From Galeopsis tetrahit (taxonomy: Eukaryota > Streptophyta > Magnoliopsida > Lamiales > Lamiaceae): 64,000 nt of DNA. This document shows positions 11,538 to 23,300 of this stretch, one piece after another. Every line of letters starts with the position of its first letter. The first letter of the stretch is position 1. The translations under genes were made by a program, and so were the position numbers. Under the pieces are notes generated by a model. It did no database searches. It was not told the DNA's origin and was given only the letters and a program-made list of their open reading frames with translations. The stretch is taken from NCBI GenBank assembly GCA_963675135.1, contig OY776120.1:14536001-14600000 (forward strand), read 5' to 3'.

Positions 11538-12263
11538 TTACACAATCCAAATGGCATTCTCATAAAAGCAAAAGTACCATAAGGGCAAGTAAAAGTTGAT
11601 TTCTCTTGGTCCTTGGGGATCAATCAAAATTTGATTATATCCCGAGTAACCATCAAGAAAGCAATAATACTCGTATCCCGCCATCCTATCCAACATTTGA
11701 TCAATAAAGGGCAAAGGAAAATGATCTTTCCTAGTGGCATTATTCAACACACGATAATCAATGCATACTCTCCACCCCACAATGGTCCTAGTGGCAATTG
11801 CCTCTAAAGCATCGGTTGTAACAATAGTCATGCCCCCCTTCTTAGGTACCACTTGTGTTGGACTCACCCACTCACTATCACTTATGGGAAAAATTATATC
11901 ATTATCTAACCACTTCAACACCTCTTTTCTCACTACCTCTTGCATTATGGGATTCAATCTTCTTTGACCTTGGGCTTTAGGCTTAATAGACTCATCTAGT
12001 CTAATCTTATGCATGCAAATATGAGTCGGTATACCCTTCAAATCCGAAATATCCCAACCAATAGCCGATTTATAATTTCTAAGCACCCTAAGCAATTTTT
12101 CTAATTCAAGCTCATGCAAGTGTGAAGAAACAATAACCGGAAAGAGGTCACCTTGTTCAAGATAAGCATATCTTAAGTGATCCGGAAGTGGTTTCAAGTC
12201 TAGCTTCCTCCCTTTCTCTTGAGCTTTTGGTTTCTCTTTAGCTCCATCCTTTGGTGCTTCCAA
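11538..12263 (-). pseudogene. pol: Athila reverse transcriptase N-half
   Basis: On - the linker LKPLPDHLRYAYLEQGDLFPVI, then HKIRLDESIKPKAQGQRRLNP, then the RT fingers SEWVSPTQVVPKKGG and the palm WRVCIDYRVLNNATRKDHFP are clear. The first catalytic Asp region is YYCFLDGYSGYNQI. Homology leaves this frame at about 11600, in the segment normally reading CPYGT, and returns at about 11525. The upstream join to protease is broken by a shift at the long C run near 12329-12342. Confidence 0.88.
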
Positions 12264-13237
12264 TGAGTAACATGAGGGCCAAGTGTCAAGATTTTTGTTA
12301 GGAAATCTTTGACACTCTTCAAGTAAACCCCCCCCCCCCCAAACTTGGCTTCTTGTCGTATCTCCATGAATTTCTCCTCCTTCTTGATTGGAAGCTCCTT
12401 CAAAACATCAAGAGAAGACATATATTCAAACAATTCCATATCATCAAGTTCATCATAATTAAAATCAAAAGGGATAAGAGAAGGAGAGGTAAGAGAGTTT
12501 CTTATGCAAAAGTCAAGTGAATCCTTTGAGTTGCTCTTCTCCATGTGCATATCCACACAAGCTTGCACACTATTGATCATGTTGCACTCAAAAACCTCAT
12601 CCTCATCATCTCTAAACTTGATGGCCTTGTAGATGTTGAACAAAACTTTTTCATTGTTCACTTGAAGCTCTAACTCCCCTTTTCTCACATTTATGATAGC
12701 TCCACCGGTTGCCAAGAACGGCCTTCCCAAGATTAGTGGAATGTACTTGTCTTCTTCCATATCCAACACCACAAAGTCTACCGGGAAAATGAATTTATCC
12801 ACCTTAACCAACACGTCCTCTACTATACCCAAAGGGTACGTCATGGATCTATCCGCCAATACGAGACTCATTGTGGTTGGTGTAAGCTTTCCCAAACTAA
12901 GAGTTTTAAATATGGATAATGGCATAAGATTGATACTAGCTCCCAAATCACACAAGGCTCGAAATGTACCTCCATCCCCGATGACACATGGCAAGGTGAA
13001 AGATCCAGGGTCTCTAAGTTTTTGAAGCAACTTGGCTTGAATAATCGAGCTACACTCCTCGGTCAAATGCACCGTTTCGTACTCCACCATCTTCCTCTTG
13101 TTTGACATGATTTCCTTTAGAAATTTGGAGTAGTGGGGCATTTGCTCAAGTGTTTCGGCAAATGGAATGTTAATATGAATCTTCTTGAACATTTCCACGA
13201 ACTTGGTGAATTTATGATCCAAACCTTTCTTCTTCAA
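12264..13237 (-). pseudogene. pol: Athila aspartic protease region
   Basis: On - the frame holds the Athila gag-protease linker (MFKKIHINIPFAETLEQMP), followed by the protease with its catalytic triad in the form CDLGASINLMPLSI, where D-L-G replaces D-T/S-G, a known Athila feature. The flap/end motif DKYIPLILGRPFLATG follows. The frame differs from gag (a shift lies between 13344 and 13237) and from RT (a shift at the homopolymer C run, 12329-12342). The ORF itself runs on to 12200 out of frame past that run. Confidence 0.85.
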
Positions 13238-13343
13238 TCTTTGAGGGTATAGGAGAGGTACCTCACTTTTCCCTTTGTCTTGAGGAGGGATTGCCTCCTC
13301 ACTCTTCTTTCTCCTCTCCTCTCACTATCTCATCTTGCTTTTC

Positions 13344-14873
13344 TTACTCATGCCTCTCTTCTTTATCAACATCTTTGGGTGCACTCACTATTTCCTCCTC
13401 TTGTGGCATACTTGGCCCCTCATAGCTTGTCCCACTCCTTAGTTTGATGGTCTTACAATGCTCCTTGGGGTTAAGCTCCGTATTTGAAGGAAATTGACCC
13501 GGTGTATGTTGACTCCCAATGACATTAGAGAGTTGGCTCATTTGTTTCTCCATAGCTTTCATGTGAGTGGTCACATCCTTGATCATCTCTCCTTGTTCAT
13601 CAAGCCTTTGCCAAGTCTTGGCCATGTAGCTCTTTGTTTCACCCATGAAAGCACCGAACATGTCTTCCAAAGACGGTTTTGATGAAGACTCCACAATTGC
13701 TCCATCTCTCACATTGAAATTTGGAGGTGGTATGATGGCGTTCCTTGTGTTAGCATAAGAGAAGTTCTCATGTTGCCTCAACCCATGGTGATATTGATTT
13801 GGATTATGAGGGTTTTGCCTCTCATTCCAACCCCTTTCTCGAAAATGTCGGTCCCTTTGATTGTTCATGTAGTGAGCCTTTTCATATTGATCTTCACCCG
13901 GTCCCACTAATGACTTGGCCGCCATCAACGAAGTCAATTTATCCATTTTGTTGGATAGAGTAGCAAAATCCTCCGACTCTCTAGCAAAAGTAACTTTTCG
14001 GGCTTGCCTTCTCTCGGATGGCCATTGGTTCCCGTTCTTTGCCATCTCCTCTAGAAGCACATAACCCTCATCCGTCGTCTTTCCCAACAAAGACCCTCCA
14101 CCGGCCGATGCATCTACCATCCCTCTTGTACGGTGATCCATCCCATTGTAGAAATAACAAATGAATTGATCCCTTGAAAACCTGTGTTGAGGACAACTTC
14201 TTATAAGGTCTTTGAAGCGCTCCCATGCCTCGGCTAATGATTCATCCTCATCTTGTCGGAATGAAGATATTTCCCCCCGTATTTGAATGGTTTTGCTTGG
14301 GGGAAAATACTTCATTAGGAAAGCATCCACCAAATCATTCCAATTCTCTATCGTCCTTAGATCAAGAGACATGTACCATTGTTTTGCACGATCACGGAGT
14401 GAGAAGGGGAACAATTGAAGACGAATGTAGTCTTGAGGGACTCGGTTTATCTTCACCGTCCCACTTATCTCTAAGAATTGAGATAAATGGAGGTTGGGAT
14501 CCTCCTTCGACAACCCTCCGAATTGGTTGTTTTGGACCATCATGATCAACGCCAGTTTGAGCTCAAAGTTATGAGCGTCAACTGGTTCCCTACCCGCTCC
14601 TCCGTACGGCCTTGGGATGGGTCGAAAGTGATCCCTCAAAACTCTTTGAATTCCATGTTCCTCATTCACCCTTGGTGCCCTATCTCTTTCATCTATATTC
14701 AGCCCTTGATTCTCAACTTCTTCCTCAACCTCCTCCACTAATGGATTCTCTCATCTATTCATGGCTTTCAAATCAATTCTTCTCCTTTCGGCGTTTTGCC
14801 TTCGACAACGAGCTTCGATTTCCGGGTCTAGGGGTAGCAACACTTGTCGATCTCTCCTAGCTCGGGTGATCAT
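13344..14873 (-). pseudogene. gag: Athila gag with one internal stop
   Basis: On - I place the start at ATG 14873 (MITRARRDRQVLLPL), because this head is in frame with the capsid part. One TGA at 14753-14751, likely from CGA, breaks the ORF. The capsid core is very typical: YGGAGREPVDAHNFELK, QNNQFGGLSKEDPNLHL, LRDRAKQWYMSLD, FLMKYFPPSKT. A zinc knuckle is not evident, as is common in Athila. The C-terminus includes the conserved KTIKLRSGTSYEGP. Total 509 codons, a normal length. Confidence 0.88.
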
Positions 14874-15028
14874 AGGCCATGTCTAAACAAAAGTTCAAGA
14901 AAAAGTGAGAATTACAAGTGGAATCAAAGTAAAACACACAAATATTTTTGGATTTTTTAGAATAAGGAAAACAAGTAAAATGTCTAAACTAAAACTCTAT
15001 TAACCTACACTCTAGAGCTATAAGAACC
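14874..15028 (-). other. Athila 5' untranslated leader
   Basis: Non-coding interval between the primer site and the gag start. Nothing else is seen. Confidence 0.6.
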
Positions 15029-15046
15029 TCCCCGGCAACGGCGCCA
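15029..15046 (-). other. Primer binding site, tRNA-Asp type
   Basis: On - the 18 bases TGGCGCCGTTGCCGGGGA lie six bases inside the 5' LTR. This is the known Athila primer site complementary to tRNA-Asp. Confidence 0.9.
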
Positions 15047-15052
15047 TAAACT

Positions 15053-16620
15053 TGATTCACGTGTTATGCAACACTAGAATAAACGATCGCAAGTATACGA
15101 TGTCTATCGTAGCGTGATAAGCACGAGGTCGATCCCACGAGAAGGTATAGCGTAAAAGTGTATTTTGTTAACGGAATTCTATTTAGACGCGATCGATTAA
15201 AGTGAATGTGGTGTGATTACCCCTAATTTATCTACCAAATTGTCACTAGTAAACAATTAAAAGAGTAATTATAAAATCGATCAAATAGCATGCGAATCAA
15301 GAAAACGATATGCAAACGAATGGAAGCTCAAGTATGAGAAAGTAGGTCCTAAAACACATGCAATACTAATGAATCCATCTATGATTAACTATCTACTTAA
15401 ATGGTGTTCATGCTTTGTCTATAAGATTGATCACATAATAATGAATTAAAAGTTATCTCAATCCAAGTAATTCAAAGGAAATATCACACAACTTAGTATC
15501 TCTACCTAAATTGCACAATATAACCCAATTAAGCTCCTAGGATCATCACACATCTTCCTAATCATTGATCATCTTTCAATCTCACAATAAAATTAGGTTA
15601 AATACTTGCAATCAATTAATCAACGTAGATTTCTCAACCTAATTCAATTAACTAGGATTAACATATCATCATTGTAAACTAATGACATGCTTTGCAATGA
15701 AAATCAAGCATCCAAATAGAATTAAGCCACACAAACACCAAATAAGCAAAATATTAATTCATAAACTTCAACAAGAGTATTTACAAGGCTTTAGAACCAT
15801 AAATGTTTAGCCAATAACTAACATGATCCAATTAAAAATTCCAAATGAAATAAATAAATAAAAAGAAAGAGAATAAGAAAGCTTAGTCTAGAATGTGGTA
15901 GGAAATGGAAATTCCAAGCTATTGCATCCTTTCTTGCTTGAATTGATGGAGAAATGAGAGAGATATGGCCAAATCACCTTCTATTGTGTACTACTATGTG
16001 TGGGAATTGAGGAATTGGGGGAGAATGTCTTGGATTTCAAGAAAGAGGGCTTAAATAGTGTTGGGGTAGGGTTTGGATGCCAAAATTGCAAGTTGGTCCC
16101 TCAAAAATGGAGAAAATGGCCAAAAACCCCCAAGAATAATGTCACCCGACCGGGTGGATTCCACCCGGGCATCCCACCCGGCCTAAATACGAACCTTGGG
16201 GCAAATTGGCCTTGCCCGGGTAGAATCCACCCGGCCGGGTGAAATCTACCCGGGCACAATACGAACCCTCCATGTTGATAGTGCTAGGCCGGGCTAAAAT
16301 GACCCGCCCGGGTCGATTCTACCCGGGCATGCTTTTTCGTCTCTTCGTATCTCGAGCTTCCGACCTCCGATTGACTCGATTCCTTTTTTCATTCCACTCC
16401 GTTTTTCGAGACGAATCCAACGGTGCACTACTCTTCCTGATCCAGTAAAGTATGGTTGGTGTTTTGCTCCAAATTCCCTCGTATTTCCTACAAAATCGAC
16501 AAAACACAACATTTCCCTCATTTTGGATCAAATCATCATAATCAATGCATAAATCAATGAAATCTCATCAAAAACATGCTTCACATGTGGCCCTAAAATG
16601 CGTAAATTCCACCCGAATCA
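15053..16620 (-). repeat. Athila 5' LTR (right), promoter-bearing copy
   Basis: 1568 bp. Transcription on - would start here. The block 16143-16330 holds several CCCGGCCGGG and CCCGGG palindromes. The TATA-like box has changed to CTATTTAAG. Confidence 0.95.
16050..16058 (-). promoter_or_regulatory. TATA-like box in Athila 5' LTR, mutated
   Basis: On - the sequence is CTATTTAAG, while the same place in the other LTR (7216-7224) is CTATATAAG. It lies downstream of the CCCGG palindrome cluster with respect to -, the expected order for upstream elements then TATA. The change may weaken transcription. Confidence 0.5.
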
Positions 16621-18538
16621 CAGGGAGCGGTCTCCGGATGCTCGGTAAGCCTGAAAAGCAAGTAAAAACGATTAGTAAAAAGTACAAAGTATTCAAAGGC
16701 TTTAATGAAAGAAGCTCACCTGGCAACCCGCTCGGCACTCCAGCCGAGAAGTGTGATATCTTCCGGAGCCCTCTGCCCGGCCGACGAGGTCGCGACGACC
16801 TCCTGTGTCTGTCTTGTTTTGCGGACAGGGGTCGTTTTCTTCGGAGGCGGCGAACTCCTCGGAGGAGAAGGCCTCCGATCGGCAGCAGTGGAGCGATGAC
16901 CTCCACGGGCCGCGTTAGCATTTTTCTTGGGGGGAGGCCCCGAGGCTTTCGCCCGGTCTTTCATTTTCTTGTTGGCGCCCTCAACAATATCGCGCTCGCG
17001 ATTGACGGCCGCCATTCGAAGAGATCGGTTGACCATCACTTCTTGCAATTCGATTGTTGGGGGAAGGTAGGTGATGACTTTGGTCGGAATCACTACTAAA
17101 AACAAAGATTCAACATCTAATGAAGTAGAAAAAACGAGCAAAGTATTTATGAATCTATTTCGATACCTGGACGAAATTCTATGGTGATATGATGAGGAGG
17201 CACTCGTAGACCTGTTCGCTCTCGTATGTTCTCGCGATTCAGGAAACGACAAGATCTTTCCAGATAACGGCGACGAGCAACGCAATAGATGTGATATTGA
17301 AATAAGGGTGAGAGAAGGTGGTTGCCGACTTTCGCACGAGCAGTGTTATCTGCAAAAATGAGGAGTTATTCAGTATAGACCAGAACGAACACAAAATTAA
17401 AGGACTTACTGCGAATTCTTCTGTAATCGGTCACGATGGAAACGCGATCAGAGGACCCATCGAGTTTCACGACACTTCTCCATTCGTCGGCAACCCACCA
17501 CCAGTTGGTTTTCCAATCACGGATTTTGTTGGGAACACCTTCCACCAGTTTAAAGTGATCACGACCTTTCACGTAATACCAACCTTTCCCCACTTTCTTG
17601 CCAGCCTCGGAAGCTTGGAGGAGGTAATTAATCTCTCGAGGAGTAAGGAAAGTGTGGTGACAACCGTTCTCGGCGGCCTCGAGGCCGAACACTGTGAGGA
17701 GACCTATGAGGTTCGACCACCCATTCGGTGTCACTTGAGAAGGAGCCAATCCGAGGAAGTTTAGAGAGAAACTAACTCCCTGGTGCAATGGGAGTCTCAG
17801 GACGGCCTCCATCATGCCGATGTTGACGGCGACCATTCCTACAGGGGGCTGGTCGGCCCTCTCATCTTCTCGCGGAACGAAGAAATACACGTCTTGAGGC
17901 AGCTGGTATTTCTTCCGAGAGTTGGCAAGTTGGGCCGATGAGACTGTGCTCGCATATTCACTAGCAACATACTCTGACTCGTATGCTTCTCGAAAAGGGC
18001 GAGGAATCGTTCTAGGCGGGTATTCGGCAACATATTGAAAATATGTCTCCCTCGAAAGTTCATCCCCGCTTAACTCTTCTCGGCCACTCAATATATCCTT
18101 TATGCTCGCCGCGTAGCGAGCAATGTCCTCATACTCCTCGCGAAGAGTGTTTGTTAGAGTGTCCTCAACTCTCGCCGGGTCAATCTGTTCGCCCGTCTCT
18201 ATATTCAAGTCCTGGTCGCCCAGATCCGAATCGACCTCCTCAATTTCGTCCTCGACATCATTGCTGGCATCTTCTCGATCAGACTCGTCGGTTTCATTGG
18301 CGACCACGACACCCATCACATCCAAAACCTCCTCCAAGCTGTCGGTCGGATAGTTAGGGTACCCTACTCTAAGGGGGCTGGTCGAAAGGGTGCCAAAATC
18401 AGAGGACACCACCCTCTTTCCTAAGTCATGACGAGGACCCTCGTCGGAATTTCCAACCTCTTCATCAAACGGCGGCGGCGAGCCACCACCGGAAGAGCCA
18501 CCGACCTCCATTTTTTCTATAGAAATGGGGGGAGACAA
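16621..18538 (-). pseudogene. Tat antisense gene, N-terminal exons 1-4 (plant transposon domain, spliced)
   Basis: On - exon 1 (18538-17410) starts MSPPISIEKMEVGG; a second Met lies at 18511. It has an acidic, Ser-rich head. A domain follows at residues 225-345 (MMEAVLRLPLHQGVSF, NFLGLAPSQVTPNGW, GWYYVKGR) resembling the Pfam family of putative gypsy-type plant transposon proteins. Three introns with GT-AG ends keep one frame open: 17409-17350 (60 nt), 17166-17096 (71 nt) and 16719-16651 (69 nt). Exon 2 is 17349-17167, exon 3 is 17095-16720 and exon 4 begins at 16650. Exon 3 is basic and Pro-rich. The Athila element interrupts exon 4 at 16620/16621. Function unknown; nuclear location is a guess from the basic stretches. 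Confidence 0.8.
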
Positions 18539-19070
18539 GAGTTTTAAGAAGAAAACAAAGATGATTTACCTTTCACAACCGATCGGAAACGTCCAAAGTC
18601 ACCGAAATGCTTGAAGACTTGCTCAAGAAGAAGGCTTAGGAGAATTTCAGAAACGCTAAGTGTGGAAAAGTGATTTGAAGAGAAGAGAGGTTCTATTTAT
18701 AAGCACAAGTACCCAGGGACTAAAGTGCAAAAAACGGGGTCATTTTTTAAATTTCCCCAAAACTTGGGGGACGTCCCCAAAATCGAGGCACCGATTGGGC
18801 TCCACGCGCGATCTTTGAGTCCTCGCACGCGCCCCACGCGCCAAATTCAAATTTTGGGCGCCGACCACGCGCCTGACACAAGTCACATCCGACGTCATCA
18901 AAACGCTTCGAAAAGCGTGCTCGTTGTGGGAAACGAGGCGACCGTCGATAAATCTCATCATCAAGATTCCCAAATATTTTGATTTTCAAAGACAAGTCCG
19001 CCTTCCAAAAAGGCGATCACACTGCTCGCCTTCCTAATACGAACACGAAGAAAGGCGACCAGGGGGCAAA
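18539..19070. other. Leader region of the antisense gene and Tat polypurine tract
   Basis: About 520 bases without a gene, lying between the antisense start codon and the 3' LTR. It is GC-rich in the middle (18780-18900) with repeated CACGCGCC-type motifs. The polypurine tract AGGGGGCAAA at 19061-19070 abuts the LTR. Any promoter for the antisense gene should lie here or in the LTR; I see no convincing TATA box on -. Confidence 0.6.
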
Positions 19071-19753
19071 TGTTATACTGGGTCAAAGAAGTCAATCTTT
19101 GACAAGTCAATCTTAGTCACCAGCTTGCGGGGCGACGACTAGTCAACTTATTCAAGCAACGACTAGTCAACATTATAATGAGAATGTAAGTATGTGCTCG
19201 CCCTAGAGATGTTGACGAGCACGTGTAAGAGTTATCTAGAAAAAGACAAGTCTTGAAGCTATTGGAAGATGGCGACCACAACCACCTTTCGTGGAGACAG
19301 TAGGACGACCAGGTCCTCCGGCGACCACCATGGCCCAGCTCCTTGTTTCGGGCGAGGACGACCACCAGAGAGGCGGTTTAACACCAGAACAGCTCCCAAG
19401 GTGCATTTAATGTGGCCTCCCATCACCTTTTTGTGATGGGATCTCACAGCCATTTAAGGACTACCACATGTAAAGTGTGGGCAGCCAAAATCCTACTATA
19501 TAATGCCTAAAAGGCTCATTGTAAACATAAGTTGAAATTGTTGTACAAGAACCAAAGCAATAATACACAACTCTCAAGCTTTTAAGCTTCTCCAAGAAGC
19601 CATTCCTATTGTTCATCACTGTTCTTCATTCAGTTCATCATAAACGATCCGTTTAATCCGATAATACATGTAATAACCCCGATATAAAATACATGTTTGT
19701 TTAGTGCTTACGAAGTCCACATCCAGATCAACCGATCAAAAGCACGTACAACA
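19071..19753 (+). repeat. 3' LTR of the Tat element
   Basis: It starts TGTTATACTG directly after a polypurine tract and ends GTACAACA, giving TG...CA ends with the inverted match TGTT/AACA. A TATA box (TATATAAT, 19497-19504) sits near the middle, followed by CATTGTAAAC and a leader. Length is 683 bp. The matching 5' LTR is outside the window, so the right edge is supported only by the end motif. Confidence 0.65.
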
Positions 19754-19936
19754 CGTTCATCATTCAAAGTTAGTGGGAGATTATTTATTTATGTATTATT
19801 TTATTATGTGTATCATTCTGGCCTTGGGCGTTTAGTTGTAATAGTTCTCCTAACTTGACTTCGGCTTGGGCAAGTACAGTTTGTGGCCTGGATTCTTATA
19901 TCTTGGGGTTCATGATAGTACATTTAACAAAGTTTG
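19754..19936. other. Short unassigned spacer
   Basis: 183 bases between the Tat LTR end and the copia element. GTTTG at 19932-19936 is the left TSD of the copia. No gene is seen. Confidence 0.6.
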
Positions 19937-20190
19937 CATAAAGGATTACTAAATACACCCCCTGATTTAGTAAATACACTCCCATCTTGTAAACCCTATT
20001 CTAATTAGTTTTGGTAGTTAGAAGTTAGTTATTGGCAGTTATTAGTCTTAAGAGCTTATATATATCTTTAGGGCTCAATTGTATACACTACTGCGAATTT
20101 GCAGAACTCAATTGATTTTTTGATTCTTCCTTCTTATTTGATTCTTCTTTCATTCTCAATAGAAAGATGATACAGTGATTGGTTTCTACA
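19937..20190 (+). repeat. 5' LTR of copia element
   Basis: 254 bp. It starts CATAAAGG here versus TATAAAGG in the right copy and ends TTTCTACA. A TATA box (TATATATAT) lies at 20057-20065. Confidence 0.93.
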
Positions 20191-20199
20191 TGGTATCGG
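20191..20199 (+). other. Primer binding site of copia element
   Basis: TGGTATCGG directly abuts the LTR. The initiator tRNA-Met site usual in copia is TGGTATCAGAGC, so eight of the first nine bases fit. Confidence 0.7.
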
Positions 20200-20302
20200 T
20201 ATTAGCCATTGAATTCGATCCAAACTCATTGCGATTCACCATCGCTTTTTCCTGCCCCTTTTGAAGCTTTGCGTTTCTTGGCGATTGTTTCTTCCATAAT
20301 CC

Positions 20303-23300
20303 ATGGCGCCAACAGTTACTGATCCTGATTCTTTAGACCCGGCCCTCAATCCGTTCTCTCCGCTGGCCCTACATCAAAATGATAATCCAGCCGTCGCCAT
20401 CGCCCTTGAACCCCTCGACGGCACCAACTATGTCTCCTGGAGTCATGCGGTCAAACGTGGCCTCAGTGTGAAGAACAAGGTTCGACTGATTGACGGATCT
20501 TTGGACATACCCAGCGAGGAAGATGCACCAGCCGTATACTCTGCCTGGGTAAGATCCAATGACCTAGTTCTTATGTGGATTTTGAATTCTATTGTGCCTG
20601 ATATTAAGCGTACTTTGGATTACTTCTCTATTGCAAAAGATGTTTGGGATGAATTAAAGGTTAGATATGCCTTATCAGATGGCACTAGGGTATATCACCT
20701 TGAGAAATCCCTTAGTACAATCACTCAGGGTTCCCAATCTTTAGTCTCCTATTACAACCAATTCAAATCTTTATGGGATGAGTACCTTAGCATTAGACCT
20801 ATTCTTAAATGCTCTTGTGGTGCTATGGATACTTGCTCTTGTGAATTGCCTAAACTCATGACTACCACTCAAGAACAGGATGCTGTTTTGAAATTCTTGA
20901 TTGGTTTACATGATTCTTATGGTGCTCTTCGAAGCCAATTTCTTTTACAGTCTCCATTTCCTCCTCTTTCCAAAATATATGGCCTACTGCTTCAAGAGGA
21001 ATCTCAAAGAAACCTCCACACCACCCCTGATCCTATCCACCTAGACTCTGTTTCTATGACTGCCAGAAACAACAAATTTTTCAAAGATAGGAAGAAACCT
21101 CCAAAATGTGGTCACTGTGATGGTATTGGTCACACCATAGATAGGTGCTTTCACATCATTGGCTTCCCACCTGGTTGGAGAGGACCTAGAACTCTTCCAA
21201 ACAAACTCACTCAAAAAACTGCCAACCTTTCCTTGAGAAACACCCCCTTGGACTCCAATCAACTCATTGATCAGGTTTTATATGACAAGTTTGTAAGTTT
21301 TTCTAAGATGCAGAATTTGGGTGAGCACATGGCTATGCCCCACACTGTGGCAGGAGCCTCCACTGCTCAACCTGAAGTAAACCAAAACACCACTGATTCA
21401 GGTATGATCTCTAACATTTGCTTGCAAGATAGTGCTATTTCTACTTGGATTATAGATACTGGGGCTACTGACCACATGGTCTTTGATTTGTCTTTGTTTT
21501 CCACCCCTCCCTCCATTGCCAATGTTAAGATTTCTTTACCTAATAATGCTTTCTCCACTGCTACACATATGGGAAACATTGTTATCAATAATCATCTCAC
21601 TCTATATAATGTCTTGTATGTCCTTGATTTTACTTTCAATCTATTGTCTGTTAGTCACTTGACTAGGTACTCTAATTGTTCTGTGAGTTTCTTCTCCTCA
21701 CATTGTGTTTTACAGGACAACACCAACAAGATGGTGATTGGTACTGCTGATCAAGTGAGAGGCCTCTACCTCTTGAAAACTGCTGCTCCATGTGCTTTAC
21801 CTGCTTTAGGTTCTACTGTCATTTCTAGTTCTGTTGTTCTAAATAAATGTACCTTTGATACATGGCATAGAAGGCTAGGACACACTTCTAAGAAATGTAT
21901 GTTGCACATTCCTGAATTGAATATTGATGCTACTTCTACTGCTCATACAAATTGCTACATTTGCCCTTTAGCTAAGCAAAAGAGAAATTCTTTCCCTTTG
22001 AGTACATCTGTTTCTTCTCATGCTTTTCAGTTGATACATTGTGATGTTTGGGGCCCTTTTTACACCATATCTGCTTCTGGTTATAAGTACTTTCTGACTA
22101 TTGTAGATGATTTCAGTAGATGTACATGGACTTACCTTCTAAGTGCTAAGAGTGATGTCAAAATTTGCCTCCAAAACTTCTATAATATGGTTCTAACTCA
22201 TTTTGGCACTAAAATTAAGACTTTAAGGAGTGACAATGGGACTGAGTTTATTCTTTCTGATTTTTATCATACCCTTGGGATCTTACACCAAACTTCTTGT
22301 GTTGAAACACCCCAACAAAATGGTATAGTTGAGAGAAAACACCAACACTTGCTTCAAGTTGCTAGGGCTCTCCTTTTCCAGTCCTCTATACCTCTTAAAT
22401 ATTGGGATGAATGCATCAAAACTGCTACTTTTATAATAAACAGAATCCCATCCTATAATCTTCAAAACAAGTCTCCCTTTGAACTTCTTTACAACAAGAA
22501 ACCTGATTATTCCATGTTTAGAACTTTTGGATGTCTTTGCTTTGCCAACACTCTCACATCTCACAGACACAAATTTGCCCCTAGAGCAACCAAGTGTATA
22601 TTCATTGGCTACCCTATGGGCACCAAAGGGTTTAAACTCTTGGACATACAAACTGGAAAAACTCTCATTTCCAGAAATGTCAAGTTTTTTGAAGATGTCT
22701 TTCCCTTCAAAGATAACACCCCCTCAAAACCTTCCTCCCCCACTGATATTCCCATCCTTGATGATTTCATTGATGATGACCACTTAAGCCCTCCCAATCT
22801 TTCACCCTCTGAGCTGCACAGTCCCATTCCTGATTTGCATGATTTGAATATTTTACATGATCCCACTGTTTCTGGTATTGATACTCACACTAGGCCTCTC
22901 AGAACCAAGACTCAGCCTGCATATTTACAATCTTATGAGACTTCATTACCTGCTTCAGTGGATCATGCAAAACACTCTACATCTTCCAGCATCAAATATC
23001 CCATCCAAACTTTCTTGTCCTCCCACAAACTGTCACCCAGCTATAAAGCCTTCACCACTTCCATTTCCCAAATTCAGGAACCCAAATCTTACAAACAAGG
23101 AGCTCAAAATAATAAATGGGTCAATGCCATGCAACAAGAGTTGTCTGCATTAGTCCAAAACAACACCTGGACTCTTGTTAATCTCCCTCCTAACAAACAT
23201 TGCATAGGGTGTAGATGGATTTACAAAATAAAATACAAGTCTGATGGCTCCATTGATAGATACAAAGCTAGATTAGTAGCTAAAGGATTTACTCAACAAG

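Larger units (their letters stand above)
6219..16620 (-). mobile_element. Athila-type Ty3/gypsy element, complete ends, decayed genes
   Basis: Two LTRs (6219-7805 and 15053-16620) with the inverted ends TGATTC/GAATCA are flanked by the 5-bp TSD CAGGG (6214-6218 and 16621-16625). The element reads right to left. The PBS (15029-15046) matches the 3' end of plant tRNA-Asp, the primer used by Athila. Order on - is gag, protease, RT, RNase H, integrase, then about 1.5 kb of non-coding DNA and the polypurine tract. No envelope-like ORF is found. About 41 mismatches between the LTRs (roughly 2.6%) and one 19-bp indel were counted by eye, suggesting around one million years at a rate of 1.3e-8 per site per year. 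Confidence 0.95.
1..19753 (+). mobile_element. Tat-type Ty3/gypsy retrotransposon, 3' portion, decayed and split by an Athila insertion
   Basis: The window opens inside gag of a plant Ty3/gypsy element. Domain order on + is gag zinc knuckle, protease, reverse transcriptase, RNase H, integrase, the gypsy order. After pol come a 71-bp tandem array, an antisense gene on the opposite strand, a polypurine tract at 19061-19070 and a 3' LTR at 19071-19753. An antisense ORF downstream of pol is a known trait of the Tat lineage (Retand-like elements). Most of the 6.2-16.6 kb interval is foreign, being a later Athila insertion. The coding frames carry many stops and at least two frameshifts. The 5' LTR lies outside the window, so the TSD cannot be checked. 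Confidence 0.85.
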
